64,000 nucleotides of DNA, from positions 2,677,001 to 2,741,000 of the forward strand of contig NZ_CP027773.1 in the NCBI RefSeq assembly GCF_003019815.1. The letters run 5' to 3'. Positions within the stretch are counted from its first letter, which is position 1; each line of letters starts with the position of its first letter. Both the position numbers and the translations under genes were made by a program. Source of the DNA: Variovorax sp. PMC12. GTDB lineage: Bacteria; Pseudomonadota; Gammaproteobacteria; Burkholderiales; Burkholderiaceae_C. Positions 1 through 8,672 of the stretch are shown in pieces. Under the pieces are notes generated by a model. The model was not told where the DNA came from. It saw only the letters and a list, made by a program, of their open reading frames with translations, and did no database searches.

Positions 1-1197
1 GAGGTCCTTCGCGAGATTGACGATCTGCGAGCCCTTGACGCCGGTGGCGGGCTCGATTTCATAGCGCGTGATGACAGGGCCCGGCGAAGCGAGCACCACG
101 CGCACCTCGACGCCGAAGTCCTTGAGCTTCTTCTCGATCATGCGCGAGGTCATCTCGAGCGTGTCGGAAGAGACGGTTTCCTGGCGCACTTGGGCGGCAT
201 CGAGCAGGTCGACCTGCGGCAGCTTGCTGTCGGGCAGTTCCTTGAAGAGCGGCTTCTGGCGCTCCTTGACGACGCGATCGCTCTTGGGCACCTCGGTCAT
301 CGCGGGCTCGATCTGCACGGGCGGCGAAGGGACGCGGCGCTTGGGCCGCGGCTCGATGCGGATTTCGTCATCGTCGTCCGCGAAGGCCGACGACGCGGAA
401 GACATGGACGGCTCGCCTCCCCTGATGTCCGACGCACCGCCGCCGCGCGTGAACGCGGGCTCGTCGGCCTCGGCGCGCTCGCGGGCCGCCTGCTTGCCCA
501 TGGCGATGTCGGCGGCCATCTCGCGCTTCTCGCGGCGCGACTCGAAGAGCGAATAGGCGCGTGCGCCGATGCGCTCGGCGATCAGGCTCCAAGAGAAGCG
601 GAACACCAGCGCCGAACCGATCACGCCGCCGGCGATGGCGACCAGCGCCGAGCCGGTGAAGCCGAGCCAGCGCACGCTGGCCGGCCCCACCAGGGCACCA
701 ATCGCGCCGCCGCCGGCACCGCCCGGCAGGTGGCCTTCGAGACGGTACAGGCGCGACCATTCGAGCATCGCGCTCGCGCACAGCAGCAGCGCAAGACCGA
801 ACCAGAAGGCGAGGCGGCTGCGGTTGAAGCGGCCGCGCGGCGCCTGCTCGGCCGCCGAAGTCGGTTCGCCACCGCGCAGCCAGCTGGCCAGCGAAGACAG
901 CCACGCGCGCAGCCCGGCCGCAAGGCACCACCACACGGAAAAGCCCGCGGCAAAGTAGCTGCCATCGGCCAGCCAGGCGCCGAAGCGGCCACCCCAGTTC
1001 TTGATTTCGCCCCCGGTGCCCGATGTCGACCACGCGGCATCGGACAGCGTGAAGCTCAGCATTGAAAGCAGCCAGAACAGCAGCGCTGCGAATCCAGCAA
1101 TCAGCGTGATTTCGTGGGCGAAGCGCATGGCGCGCGTGCGCACGGGTTGCCCGTCGGCGGCAGAGGAAGATTGAAGCGTATTGAGCGAATAGGTCAT
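1..1197 (-). CDS. ftsK: DNA translocase FtsK, N-terminal part (cut by window edge)
   Basis: The gene runs off the left edge; 399 codons from the N-terminus are present. FtsK is a septum-anchored motor that pumps DNA during chromosome dimer resolution and cell division. The start MTYSLNTLQ is followed by about four hydrophobic membrane segments within residues 25-210, then a charged, proline-rich linker (about 220-320). The sequence near the edge, ending in YEIEPATGVKGSQIVNLAKDL-type residues, is the start of the conserved FtsK alpha domain. The ATPase and gamma domains lie outside the window. The start is the first ATG of the open frame, 97 bp from the end of the Crp/Fnr gene, which lies upstream on the same strand. 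Confidence 0.93.
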   Translation of the reverse strand, partial: MTYSLNTLQSSSAADGQPVRTRAMRFAHEITLIAGFAALLFWLLSMLSFTLSDAAWSTSGTGGEIKNWGGRFGAWLADGSYFAAGFSVWWCLAAGLRAWLSSLASWLRGGEPTSAAEQAPRGRFNRSRLAFWFGLALLLCASAMLEWSRLYRLEGHLPGGAGGGAIGALVGPASVRWLGFTGSALVAIAGGVIGSALVFRFSWSLIAERIGARAYSLFESRREKREMAADIAMGKQAARERAEADEPAFTRGGGASDIRGGEPSMSSASSAFADDDDEIRIEPRPKRRVPSPPVQIEPAMTEVPKSDRVVKERQKPLFKELPDSKLPQVDLLDAAQVRQETVSSDTLEMTSRMIEKKLKDFGVEVRVVLASPGPVITRYEIEPATGVKGSQIVNLAKDL

Positions 1198-1249
1198 GAA
1201 AAACGCGGCACCCGGTCCAGAAAATCGGGGGCCGGACACACGAACACTA

Positions 1250-1286
1250 CAACAAAAGGCCGGAGCCGCCCGCAGCGGACCCGGCC
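1250..1286 (-). terminator. Putative Rho-independent terminator of the Crp/Fnr gene
   Basis: Read on the minus strand, a GC-rich stem (1275-1286 with 1258-1269; 12 positions with one mismatch and one G-U pair) is followed by TTTTGTTG. It lies just after the stop of the Crp/Fnr gene and before ftsK, so it would separate the two same-strand transcripts. The T tract is interrupted. Confidence 0.5.
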
Positions 1287-1294
1287 CCGGAAGC

Positions 1295-1969
1295 TCAAGC
1301 CAGGGACAGGAGCCGTTCCTTGACGATCATCGACCCGTCGTCCAGGGTCTGCACGAAGCCGCGCTCCTCGAGGTCCTTCATGACGCGGCTCACCATTTCG
1401 CGCGAGGCGCCGACCATCTTGGCCAGATCCTGGCGGGAGATCTTGTCGCGCACCTTGAGGATGCCCGCGCCGTCTTCGATGGCGAACTCGAGCAGCGAGC
1501 GGGCCACGCGGCCGTACACGTCCATCAGCGCCAGCGATTCGATCTTGCGGTCGGCGTGGCGCAGGCGCTGTACGAGGCCACGCATGATGTTGTAGGCCAT
1601 CGAGGAGTTCTCGGGCAGGCAGCGCGCGAAGGCGTCGCGGCCCAGCATGAGCACGTCGCACTGGATCTCGGTACGCACGGTGGCCGAGTGCGGCTCGTCG
1701 TCGATCAGGCTCATCTCGCCAAGGTAGTCGCCAGGATGCAGCGTGGCCAGGATGACCTCGCGGCCGCGGCTGTCGGCGCTGGTGACGCGGGCACGCCCGG
1801 TCAGGATGATGTAGAGCGCGTCGGACTTCTTGCCCTGCTCCACGACGACTTCCGCGCGCTTGAAGCGCTTCTTGATGATCGCGTCCGCGATGCTGGCGGA
1901 CTGCGTGGCCGTCAGCGACGCGAACAATGGAACGCGCCGAAGCAATTCGAGGTTGGACAGCATCGACAT
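1295..1969 (-). CDS. Crp/Fnr family transcriptional regulator
   Basis: A 224-residue protein with the Crp/Fnr layout: an N-terminal cyclic-nucleotide-binding-like beta-barrel (about 15-125), a long dimerisation helix (about 125-150) and a C-terminal winged helix-turn-helix with ISRQDLAKMVGASREMVSR (about 178-196). The barrel has GDYLGEMSLID, which resembles the phosphate-binding cassette. The N-terminal cysteine cluster of oxygen-sensing FNR is absent (the only cysteines are 104 and 117), so an iron-sulfur sensor is unlikely. It is divergent from trxB across 180 bp. Ligand and regulon are not readable from sequence. Confidence 0.9.
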   Translation of the reverse strand: MSMLSNLELLRRVPLFASLTATQSASIADAIIKKRFKRAEVVVEQGKKSDALYIILTGRARVTSADSRGREVILATLHPGDYLGEMSLIDDEPHSATVRTEIQCDVLMLGRDAFARCLPENSSMAYNIMRGLVQRLRHADRKIESLALMDVYGRVARSLLEFAIEDGAGILKVRDKISRQDLAKMVGASREMVSRVMKDLEERGFVQTLDDGSMIVKERLLSLA

Positions 1970-2114
1970 TTATCAATCCCTGCTACAGCGCGCGGAGCGG
2001 TCCAAAAGGCAGGCCAATGGATTACTACAATCGCGCGCATTGAAAACACCGTTCACCCGGTGTTGAACCGGGCGGTGATACTCCATATATATCGCTACCA
2101 CCCTGAAAATGTAC

Positions 2115-2129
2115 ACGCTGAATCAGCGT
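2115..2129. promoter_or_regulatory. Perfect palindrome upstream of trxB (candidate operator)
   Basis: ACGCTGA-A-TCAGCGT is a perfect 7-bp inverted repeat around one central base, 21 bp before the trxB start and inside the crp/trxB divergent region. The size fits a dimeric regulator site. It does not match the classic CRP half-site TGTGA or the FNR half-site TTGAT. Confidence 0.4.
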
Positions 2130-2149
2130 ATATCCTAGGTTTTCTACTC

Positions 2150-3109
2150 ATGTCCGCTCCCCAACACGCCAAGGTTTTGATTCTCGGCTCCGGCCCCGCC
2201 GGCTACACCGCCGCCGTCTACGCAGCCCGCGCAAACCTGCAGCCGCTGCTCATCACGGGCATCGCCCAGGGCGGCCAGCTGATGACCACCACCGAGGTCG
2301 ACAACTGGCCGGCCGACGTTCATGGCGTGCAGGGACCGGAGCTGATGCAGCGCTTCCTGGAGCATGCAGAGCGCTTCAAGACGCAGATCGTGTTCGACCA
2401 CATCAACAAGGTCGACCTGAGCAAGCGCCCGTTCACGCTGACCGGCGACAGCGGCACCTACACCTGCGACTCGCTGATCATCGCCACGGGCGCTTCGGCG
2501 AAGTACCTGGGCCTCGACTCTGAACAGAAGTTCATGGGCCGCGGCGTCTCCGCATGCGCCACCTGCGACGGCTTCTTCTACCGCGAGCAGGAGGTCTGCG
2601 TGATCGGCGGCGGCAATACCGCCGTGGAAGAAGCGCTCTACCTCGCCAACATCGCCAACAAGGTGACGCTGGTGCATCGCCGCGACAAGTTCCGTGCAGA
2701 GCCCATCCTGATCGACAAGGTCAAGGAAAAGGTCGCCGAAGGCAAGATCGTGCTGAAGCTGCACAGCGAACTCGACCAGGTGCTGGGCGACGACACCGGC
2801 GTGACGGGCATCCGCATCAAGAATACGCAGACCGGCGCCACCGAGCAGATCGACCTGAAGGGCTGCTTCATCGCCATCGGGCACCATCCCAACACCGACA
2901 TCTTCCAGGGCCAGCTGGAAATGAAGGACAACTACATCCTGACCCGTTCCGGCCTGCAGGGCTTTGCCACGATGACCAGCATTCCGGGCGTCTTCGCCGC
3001 CGGCGACGTGCAGGACAACGTGTATCGCCAGGCCATCACGAGCGCCGGTACCGGCTGCATGGCGGCACTCGACGCACAGCGCTTCCTGGAACAGGACGGC
3101 ACGCTCTGA
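2150..3109 (+). CDS. trxB: Thioredoxin-disulfide reductase
   Basis: A 319-residue FAD flavoprotein that passes electrons from NADPH to thioredoxin in the cytoplasm. It has the FAD-binding GSGPAGYTAA motif (13-22), the redox-active CATC pair (Cys136, Cys139), the NADPH-binding GGGNTAVEEA and the C-terminal GVFAAGDVQD FAD motif. Length matches the low-molecular-weight bacterial class. The open frame continues far upstream, but the ATG at 2150 gives the family-typical N-terminus MSAPQHAKVLILG; everything before it is leader. Confidence 0.97.
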   Translation: MSAPQHAKVLILGSGPAGYTAAVYAARANLQPLLITGIAQGGQLMTTTEVDNWPADVHGVQGPELMQRFLEHAERFKTQIVFDHINKVDLSKRPFTLTGDSGTYTCDSLIIATGASAKYLGLDSEQKFMGRGVSACATCDGFFYREQEVCVIGGGNTAVEEALYLANIANKVTLVHRRDKFRAEPILIDKVKEKVAEGKIVLKLHSELDQVLGDDTGVTGIRIKNTQTGATEQIDLKGCFIAIGHHPNTDIFQGQLEMKDNYILTRSGLQGFATMTSIPGVFAAGDVQDNVYRQAITSAGTGCMAALDAQRFLEQDGTL

Positions 3110-3131
3110 GAGGCGGGCCCTCCAAAAGGGC

Positions 3132-3137
3132 TATAAT
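3132..3137 (+). promoter_or_regulatory. Putative -10 box for rpmB-rpmG
   Basis: A consensus TATAAT lies 22 bp after the trxB stop and about 144 bp before rpmB. No convincing -35 box is visible at the expected distance. If used, it gives rpmB a leader of about 140 nt in which I see no clear riboswitch or ribosomal-protein site. Confidence 0.45.
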
Positions 3138-3280
3138 CCGAGGCTTTGCCGAAACAGGGCTCTCTCACGAGTCGCGGCAAAGTCGGGGTACCGCCACCCG
3201 TTTCTGGCGAGGTCAAGCTGCAAAACACCTGCAATCGCCACGATTGCGCCGGTGCCAGCTGTTCAAGAAAGAGTGTCCAC

Positions 3281-3514
3281 ATGGCACGCGTATGCGACGT
3301 AACGGGCAAAGGCCCGATGGTCGGAAACAACGTTTCCCACGCCAACAACAAAACCAAGCGCCGGTTCCTGCCGAACCTGCAATACCGCCGTTTCTGGGTC
3401 GAGACTGAAAACCGCTGGGTTCGCCTGCGCGTTTCGAGCGCCGCGCTGCGCCTGATCGACAAGAACGGTATCGACTCCGTGCTCGCAGACCTGCGCGCAC
3501 GCGGCCAAGCTTAA
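3281..3514 (+). CDS. rpmB: 50S ribosomal protein L28
   Basis: A 77-residue basic protein of the large ribosomal subunit. It has the L28 signature MARVCDVTGKGPMVGNNVSHANNKTKR at the N-terminus (first half shown by MARVCDVTGKGP) and RRFWVE in the middle. Length matches the proteobacterial family. It is followed after 11 bp by rpmG, the conserved pair. Start ATG at 3281; the longer open frame upstream is leader sequence. Confidence 0.97.
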   Translation: MARVCDVTGKGPMVGNNVSHANNKTKRRFLPNLQYRRFWVETENRWVRLRVSSAALRLIDKNGIDSVLADLRARGQA

Positions 3515-3525
3515 GGAGCTGAATC

Positions 3526-3699
3526 ATGGCAACGAGCAAAGGCGGACGCGAAAAGATCAAGCTGGAATCCACCGCGGGTACCGGCCACTTCTATACGACC
3601 AGCAAGAACAAGAAGACGATGCCTGAAAAGATGTCGATCATGAAGTTCGACCCCAAGGCGCGCAAGCACGTCGAATACAAGGAAATCAAGCTGAAGTAA
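3526..3699 (+). CDS. rpmG: 50S ribosomal protein L33
   Basis: A 57-residue large-subunit protein, MATSKGGREKIKLESTAG onward, with the family ending KHVEYKEIKLK. It has no cysteines, so it is the zinc-independent (C-minus) form. Translation is probably coupled to rpmB: the SD-like AAGGAG overlaps the rpmB stop region and sits 7 bp before this ATG. Confidence 0.97.
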   Translation: MATSKGGREKIKLESTAGTGHFYTTSKNKKTMPEKMSIMKFDPKARKHVEYKEIKLK

Positions 3700-3723
3700 T
3701 TCAGCCCTGGTTCCCAACACAAG

Positions 3724-3751
3724 AACCCGCTGCTTACCCAGCGGGTTTTTT
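3724..3751 (+). terminator. Rho-independent terminator of rpmB-rpmG
   Basis: A 9-bp perfect stem AACCCGCTG / CAGCGGGTT with a 6-nt loop runs directly into a T tract, 25 bp after the rpmG stop. Confidence 0.9.
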
Positions 3752-3781
3752 GTTGCCTGTCGAATCGCAATCGACGAACGC

Positions 3782-3809
3782 AAAAAGCCGACCCGGAGGT
3801 CGGCTTTTT
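3782..3809 (-). terminator. Bidirectional terminator between rpmG and the desaturase gene
   Basis: A 12-bp perfect palindrome AAAAAGCCGACC / GGTCGGCTTTTT around a CGGA loop. On the minus strand the stem ends in a T run just beyond the desaturase stop. On the plus strand it backs up the rpmG terminator. Confidence 0.88.
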
Positions 3810-3831
3810 GATTTGGAGGCGAGAGCGGTTG

Positions 3832-5046
3832 TTAAGCGCGCGCGGCCCGCAGACGCGTCGAGAAGTCACGCAGACCCGCAATGCCGCTGGCTTCCGCACG
3901 GTGGCACCAGGCCGCCAGATCGGCTGCCAGTTGCTCGCGCGACTGCGAAGTGTTCATCCAGAGCTGACGCAGCTCCTCGCGCATCGTGACCATCTTGTCC
4001 AGCACCGGGTGTGCGGCACGAGCCTGGGTGACATGCGTGCGGGCCGAAGCAGGCACCTTGTCGTCGTCGCGATGCAGCCAGCGCTTGGCAGCCTTGAGCA
4101 CCGACAGGTCGGCACCCTTGTTCTTGAGGGCTTCCAGTTCCTGGCTGGTGGCACGGCGCATTTCGCGCGCATAGCCGGCCATGACTTCGTAGCGGTTGGC
4201 AATGACGGCTTCGAGCGTCTTCTCATTGGCCACGGGCTGGATGTCGCCCATCAGCATCTTCGGCGGCACCTTCTTGACCTTGGCCCAGCCCAGCTTCTGC
4301 AGCGCCTGGATGTAGATCCAGCCGATGTCGAACTCGTACTTCTTGACCGAGAACTTGGCCGAGGTCGGGTAGGTGTGGTGGTTGTTGTGCAGCTCTTCGC
4401 CGCCGATGATCAGGCCCCAGGGCATGATGTTGCGGCTGGCGTCGGGCGCCTCGAAGTTGCGGTAGCCCCAATAGTGGCCGATGCCGTTGATGATGCCGGC
4501 GGCGGTGATGGGAATCCACAGCATCTGGACAGCCCACACGGCCATGCCGAGCGTGCCGAACAGCGCCAGGTTCAGGATCAGCATGAGGCCCACGCCTTGC
4601 CAGCTGTAGCGCGAATACAGGTTGCGCTCGATCCAGTCATCGGGCGTGCCGTGACCGTAGCGCTCCATCGTTTCCTTGTTCCGGGATTCGGCGCGATAGA
4701 GTTCGGCGCCGCGCCAGAGCACTTCGTCGATGCCCTTGACCTGCGGGCTGTGTGGGTCGTCCTGGGTTTCGCACTTGGCGTGGTGCTTGCGGTGAATGGC
4801 AACCCATTCCTTCGTCACCATGCCGGTGCCGATCCAGAGCCAGAAACGGAAGAAGTGCGAGGGAATAGGGCCCAGATCCATGGCCCGGTGCGTTTGCGTC
4901 CGGTGCAGGAAGATGGTGACCGCGGCAATCGTGATGTGCGTGGTGACGAGCGTGTACAGCACGACTTGCCACCATGCGATGTCCCACAGGCCGTGTCCGA
5001 GCCATTCGATGGCCGCGTTCAAAACGGCGGAGTCAGGAAGCAACAT
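3832..5046 (-). CDS. Membrane fatty acid desaturase (delta-9 type)
   Basis: A 404-residue integral-membrane di-iron desaturase of the acyl-CoA/acyl-lipid delta-9 family, which introduces a cis double bond into saturated acyl chains and so tunes membrane fluidity. The three histidine boxes are present: HRTQTH (48-53), HRKHH (85-89) and HNNHH (220-224). Hydrophobic segments flank them (about 25-47, 68-80, 155-190). The C-terminal 130 residues form a hydrophilic helical extension beyond the catalytic core. The gene is monocistronic, with a strong terminator at its 3' end. The exact acyl substrate cannot be read from sequence. Confidence 0.9.
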   Translation of the reverse strand: MLLPDSAVLNAAIEWLGHGLWDIAWWQVVLYTLVTTHITIAAVTIFLHRTQTHRAMDLGPIPSHFFRFWLWIGTGMVTKEWVAIHRKHHAKCETQDDPHSPQVKGIDEVLWRGAELYRAESRNKETMERYGHGTPDDWIERNLYSRYSWQGVGLMLILNLALFGTLGMAVWAVQMLWIPITAAGIINGIGHYWGYRNFEAPDASRNIMPWGLIIGGEELHNNHHTYPTSAKFSVKKYEFDIGWIYIQALQKLGWAKVKKVPPKMLMGDIQPVANEKTLEAVIANRYEVMAGYAREMRRATSQELEALKNKGADLSVLKAAKRWLHRDDDKVPASARTHVTQARAAHPVLDKMVTMREELRQLWMNTSQSREQLAADLAAWCHRAEASGIAGLRDFSTRLRAARA

Positions 5047-5178
5047 TGAGTCAGGTACTCCATGGCCACACGAAGGTGCAGCCTTCAGATAACCCGCGAT
5101 TTTAAAGGCGAGGGCCTAGAACAAGCCCTTTAAACCTTCAAGAAATGCGCTGATTAACCCTAGTTTGGAGTGCAATCC

Positions 5179-6450
5179 CTATTTGCGGTTCCATACGGCG
5201 GCAAAGAAACCGTCCGTCGAGTGGCGATGCGGCCATAGCCGCAGATAGCGCCTGCCATCCTCGCCGCCCGCGCACAGGGCCTCGAAACCCTCCACTTTGA
5301 GCCCTTGCAGCAGCTCAGCGGCGTCCACGGGCACGAAATCAGGGTTCGCGGCGCCAAAAGCCTCGGCAATGGCCTCGTTTTCCTCCGGCAGCACACTGCA
5401 TGTGGCGTAAATCAGACGTCCGCCCGATTTCACCAGCCGTGCCGCGCTCTGTAGGATGGCGGCCTGCTTGACCGTCAGTTCTTCCACCGCCTTGGCCGAC
5501 TGGCGCCATTTCAGGTCCGGATTGCGCCGCAGCGTGCCCAGTCCCGAGCAAGGCGCATCGACCAGGACGCGGTCGATCTTGCCCGCCAGGCGCTTGATGC
5601 GGTCGTCGCGCTCGTGGGCGATCGCAGCCGGATGCACGTTCGACAGCTTGCTGCGCGCCAGCCGTGGCTTGAGCGCGTCGAGCCGGTGGGCCGACGTGTC
5701 GAAGGCGTAGAGCCGGCCGGTGTTTCGCATCGTCGCGCCGATGGCCAGCGTCTTGCCGCCGGCGCCTGCGCAGAAATCGACCACCATTTCGCCGCGCTTG
5801 GCGTCCAGCAGCAGTGCCAGGAGTTGAGAGCCTTCGTCCTGCACCTCGATGGCGCCGCGGGCAAAGGCGTCCAGCTTGGTCAGCGCCGGCTTGCCTTCGA
5901 TTCGCAAGCCCCAGGGCGAGAACGGCGTTGCTTCCGATTTGATAGCAGCCTTCGCAAGCTCGGCCTTCACGTCCGCGCGTTTATCGGTCAGCGCATTGAC
6001 GCGCAGGTCGAGCGGCGCCGGCTGCTGAAGGCTCTCGACCAGCGGCCAGAAACCGTCGCCAAGCTGGGCCTTGAGCGGCGCTACCAGCCATTCCGGCAGG
6101 TTGTGGCGATGGCGCTCGAGCAGGTCGTCGGGTTTCACCGCGTCGCAGTTGTCAAGCCAGCGTTTCTCGGTGTCGTTGAGCGCGCTTTTCAGGAAATCGC
6201 GCGGGCCGTAGAAGCCGAGGATCGCCATGCGGCGCTCCTTGGAGCCGGTGCCCGAAGGCGAAAGATGGTCGAACAGAAGCTTCTTGCGAAGCACGGTGTA
6301 GACGGTTTCGGCGAGCGTCGCGCGCTCGCGCGGGCCGAACTCGCGGTGGTCGCGGAAAAACCGCGAAACGACCTGGTCGGCCGGGTGATCGAATTTCAGG
6401 ACAAGGCCGACCAGATCGGCGGTGGCCTCCAACAGGGCTTTGGGGTGCAT
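5179..6450 (-). CDS. RsmB/NOP-family RNA (cytosine-5) methyltransferase
   Basis: A 423-residue SAM-dependent RNA m5C methyltransferase. An N-terminal NusB-like helical region (about 1-140) precedes the Rossmann methyltransferase, with the SAM-site DFCAGAGGKTL, the DAPCSGLGTLRRNPD motif and the catalytic-cysteine motif ATCSVLPEEN. These are the two-cysteine hallmarks of the family. The architecture resembles RsmB (16S rRNA C967). However, in many betaproteobacteria the true rsmB sits next to fmt, which is not seen here, so this could be a paralogue and I give no symbol. It may share a transcript with the upstream M48 protease gene (41 bp gap). Confidence 0.85.
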   Translation of the reverse strand: MHPKALLEATADLVGLVLKFDHPADQVVSRFFRDHREFGPRERATLAETVYTVLRKKLLFDHLSPSGTGSKERRMAILGFYGPRDFLKSALNDTEKRWLDNCDAVKPDDLLERHRHNLPEWLVAPLKAQLGDGFWPLVESLQQPAPLDLRVNALTDKRADVKAELAKAAIKSEATPFSPWGLRIEGKPALTKLDAFARGAIEVQDEGSQLLALLLDAKRGEMVVDFCAGAGGKTLAIGATMRNTGRLYAFDTSAHRLDALKPRLARSKLSNVHPAAIAHERDDRIKRLAGKIDRVLVDAPCSGLGTLRRNPDLKWRQSAKAVEELTVKQAAILQSAARLVKSGGRLIYATCSVLPEENEAIAEAFGAANPDFVPVDAAELLQGLKVEGFEALCAGGEDGRRYLRLWPHRHSTDGFFAAVWNRK

Positions 6451-6491
6451 GCCCCGATTGTCTCAGCCAGCGGAGCCGGCGGACTGAAGGG

Positions 6492-8345
6492 CTATGCGCT
6501 GCGCGTCCAGACCACCCCGAAAGCCTCGCGCTCGATGTCTTCCAAAGTAGGCGAGTGCCCCGCCCACAGCACCAGCGTGGCGCCGGGCAAAGTGAGCGTC
6601 TGCTCCAGTTGGCGGCACATGTGCCAGCGGTCTTCGTCGTCCAGCCCGGGCAGTTCGATGAACACGACGTACGCACGGCGCCACGGAAATTCCCGAAGGT
6701 TCTTGCGCACCAGCCAGGCCCGCGACGCCGGCAGGCAGCGCACGAGGTCGGCCCGCAGTTCGCCCAGTTCGTAGTCGTTCAGGTCATGGCGCGATATCTG
6801 GCTGAAGAACGGCGTGGCGGTGATTTCTTCCCAGGCACGCGCCTCGGCTTCCTCCGCTTCCTTGAGCCGGCCGCGCCACAACTTGAGCGCCATCTCGTCG
6901 TGCGGCCCGGCGTCCGGGTCTTCGAGCGAGGCTACGGCGCTCTTGGCGGCCCACCAGCGGCTGGCCGCGCCGGAACCGTGCAGCCGCTCGAGCACCACCA
7001 GCCGGGCCGCGCGGTCGCTCGCGGGCAGCATCTGGGCCAGCCCGCGCAGCGCGCCGGGATGCTCGGGCGCGATCTGCAAGGCGTTCTCGTAGCGCATCCG
7101 CACCGGCGCCGAGGGGTTGAGGCGGCGCTCGGAATCGGCCCATTCGACCATTTCGTCCGGCGTGTTGCGCTCACCGCGCGCGGCCAGCACGTCGATGCGT
7201 TCGCGGATGCGCGCACGGTGGGCGTGGTGCTGCCTCCAGTCGGCGGCGTGGGCGCGGCACCAGCGGTTGTCGAAATATTCGATCCATTTCTTCCGGTCAG
7301 CCAGCAGTTCCAGCGCGGGACGCGCCGACCATTCGGGCAAGACCGCCTTCTGCTCGAGGGCCTCCAGCCGGTCGCGCAGGACCGGATGGGTGTCCTCCAG
7401 GTCGCTCACGCGGCGCATCGCCTCGCGCAACGCCTGGCGCGCGAAATCGTCGGCCGGCGGCGTGCGCACCCGCTTGCGCAGGGCGGCGAACGGCCCCGGC
7501 GGCAGCGGCTCGCGTTCGGCGCGCGCCCAATGCCAGGGCCAGAACTCGTTGGCGTACCAGTTTCCCTTGATCGCGATCTCGGTCAGCGCCGCGGCGGCCA
7601 CCGAGGTGCCCAGCAGCCGGCCCGAGATGCGGTCGGCCTCGTATTCGTCCTGGCGGGCCAGCGCGAAAGTCTTGGCCGCGAAGCGCGGGAAGTACCAGCG
7701 GAAGAAGGCTTGCGAGACCAGCGCCATCACGCCCTCGTCGCGCTGCAGGCTGGCATCGAGCTTGAGCCACGACAGCCGCGTGCGGTAGATCCAGGCGCTG
7801 AGCTTGCCGTGGTTGCCGCGCAGGTGGCCGTATTCGTGCGCCAGCACCGACAGCAGCCGCCGCCGGTCGAGCATCATCAGGAGCGGCAGGCCGATGTTCA
7901 GCGAGTTGACGGCGCCGCCGAACAGCCCGAAACGCGGCACCTGCCGGATGCTGGCGTTGAATTCGTCGTCGAGGTAGACGTGATGGACCGGCGGCCCCTT
8001 GATCTTCGACCGGATGCGGTCGAGCGCCTCGAAGAGCGCGGGTGCGTCGTCGCGCTGCAGTTCCACGCCCTCGGGTTCGTCGAAGCGCACCCACAGCGCG
8101 CGAAGCGTGGCCCAGAGCAGGCCGCCCGCGAACAGCAGCAGCCAGCCGCGGGTGAAGGTGAAACGTTCCTCGCGCACCGGCAGCAGCACCCAGGCGATGA
8201 GGCCCACCGCGAGCCCCAGGCAGCCGAGCACCCACAGGTAGCCGAGCGCGGCAAAGGCCGCCACGCTGCGTCGATAGCGCGCACTGTCGTCCGCGCTGGC
8301 ATGCTCGCTCAGTCGAACCAGGTGAACAAAATCAGCGCGATCCAT
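6492..8345 (-). CDS. M48-family membrane zinc metalloprotease
   Basis: A 617-residue protein. Two membrane segments near the N-terminus (about 31-55 and 66-85) are followed by a gluzincin catalytic domain with the zinc motif HEYGH (170-174) and the third ligand in EYEAD (234-238), as in HtpX/Ste24-like enzymes. The C-terminal 300 residues are alpha-helical, Arg/Ala-rich and without recognised motifs, making the protein about twice the size of HtpX. It is divergent from the small DUF1653 gene across 51 bp. Role in membrane protein quality control is inferred from the family. Confidence 0.85.
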   Translation of the reverse strand: MDRADFVHLVRLSEHASADDSARYRRSVAAFAALGYLWVLGCLGLAVGLIAWVLLPVREERFTFTRGWLLLFAGGLLWATLRALWVRFDEPEGVELQRDDAPALFEALDRIRSKIKGPPVHHVYLDDEFNASIRQVPRFGLFGGAVNSLNIGLPLLMMLDRRRLLSVLAHEYGHLRGNHGKLSAWIYRTRLSWLKLDASLQRDEGVMALVSQAFFRWYFPRFAAKTFALARQDEYEADRISGRLLGTSVAAAALTEIAIKGNWYANEFWPWHWARAEREPLPPGPFAALRKRVRTPPADDFARQALREAMRRVSDLEDTHPVLRDRLEALEQKAVLPEWSARPALELLADRKKWIEYFDNRWCRAHAADWRQHHAHRARIRERIDVLAARGERNTPDEMVEWADSERRLNPSAPVRMRYENALQIAPEHPGALRGLAQMLPASDRAARLVVLERLHGSGAASRWWAAKSAVASLEDPDAGPHDEMALKLWRGRLKEAEEAEARAWEEITATPFFSQISRHDLNDYELGELRADLVRCLPASRAWLVRKNLREFPWRRAYVVFIELPGLDDEDRWHMCRQLEQTLTLPGATLVLWAGHSPTLEDIEREAFGVVWTRSA

Positions 8346-8396
8346 CCGACTCCCGTCAAATCAAGCCACGACAGTTTTTGAAGAAAGAAGCCCCCG

Positions 8397-8633
8397 TTGA
8401 ACAACGACGACGACCTCCCTCCCCTGATCGAAACACCTCCCGGCCGCTACCGCCACTACAAAGGCGGCGAATACGAGGTGCTCGGCACCGTCCGCCACAG
8501 CGAGACCCTGGAGCCGATGACGCTGTACCGCGCCTTGTATGGAGCCCACGGACTCTGGGTCCGCCCTGCCGCGATGTTCGGCGAGACCGTCGAGATAGAC
8601 GGCGTGCCGCGGCGGAGATTCACGCCGATCTAG
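8397..8633 (+). CDS. DUF1653 domain protein
   Basis: A 78-residue soluble protein. Residues 16-70 match the DUF1653 pattern: GRYRHYKGGEYEVLG, then LEPMTLYRALYG and LWVRPAAMF. The function of the family is unknown. The start is a TTG; no in-frame ATG lies upstream, and a purine-rich GAAGAAAGAAG stretch precedes it. It is short but has clean family-like sequence, so I regard it as real. Confidence 0.75.
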   Translation: MNNDDDLPPLIETPPGRYRHYKGGEYEVLGTVRHSETLEPMTLYRALYGAHGLWVRPAAMFGETVEIDGVPRRRFTPI

Positions 8634-8672
8634 CCATCACGGCCCGGCCCGGGCCGGCTCTGAAGGAATGCG

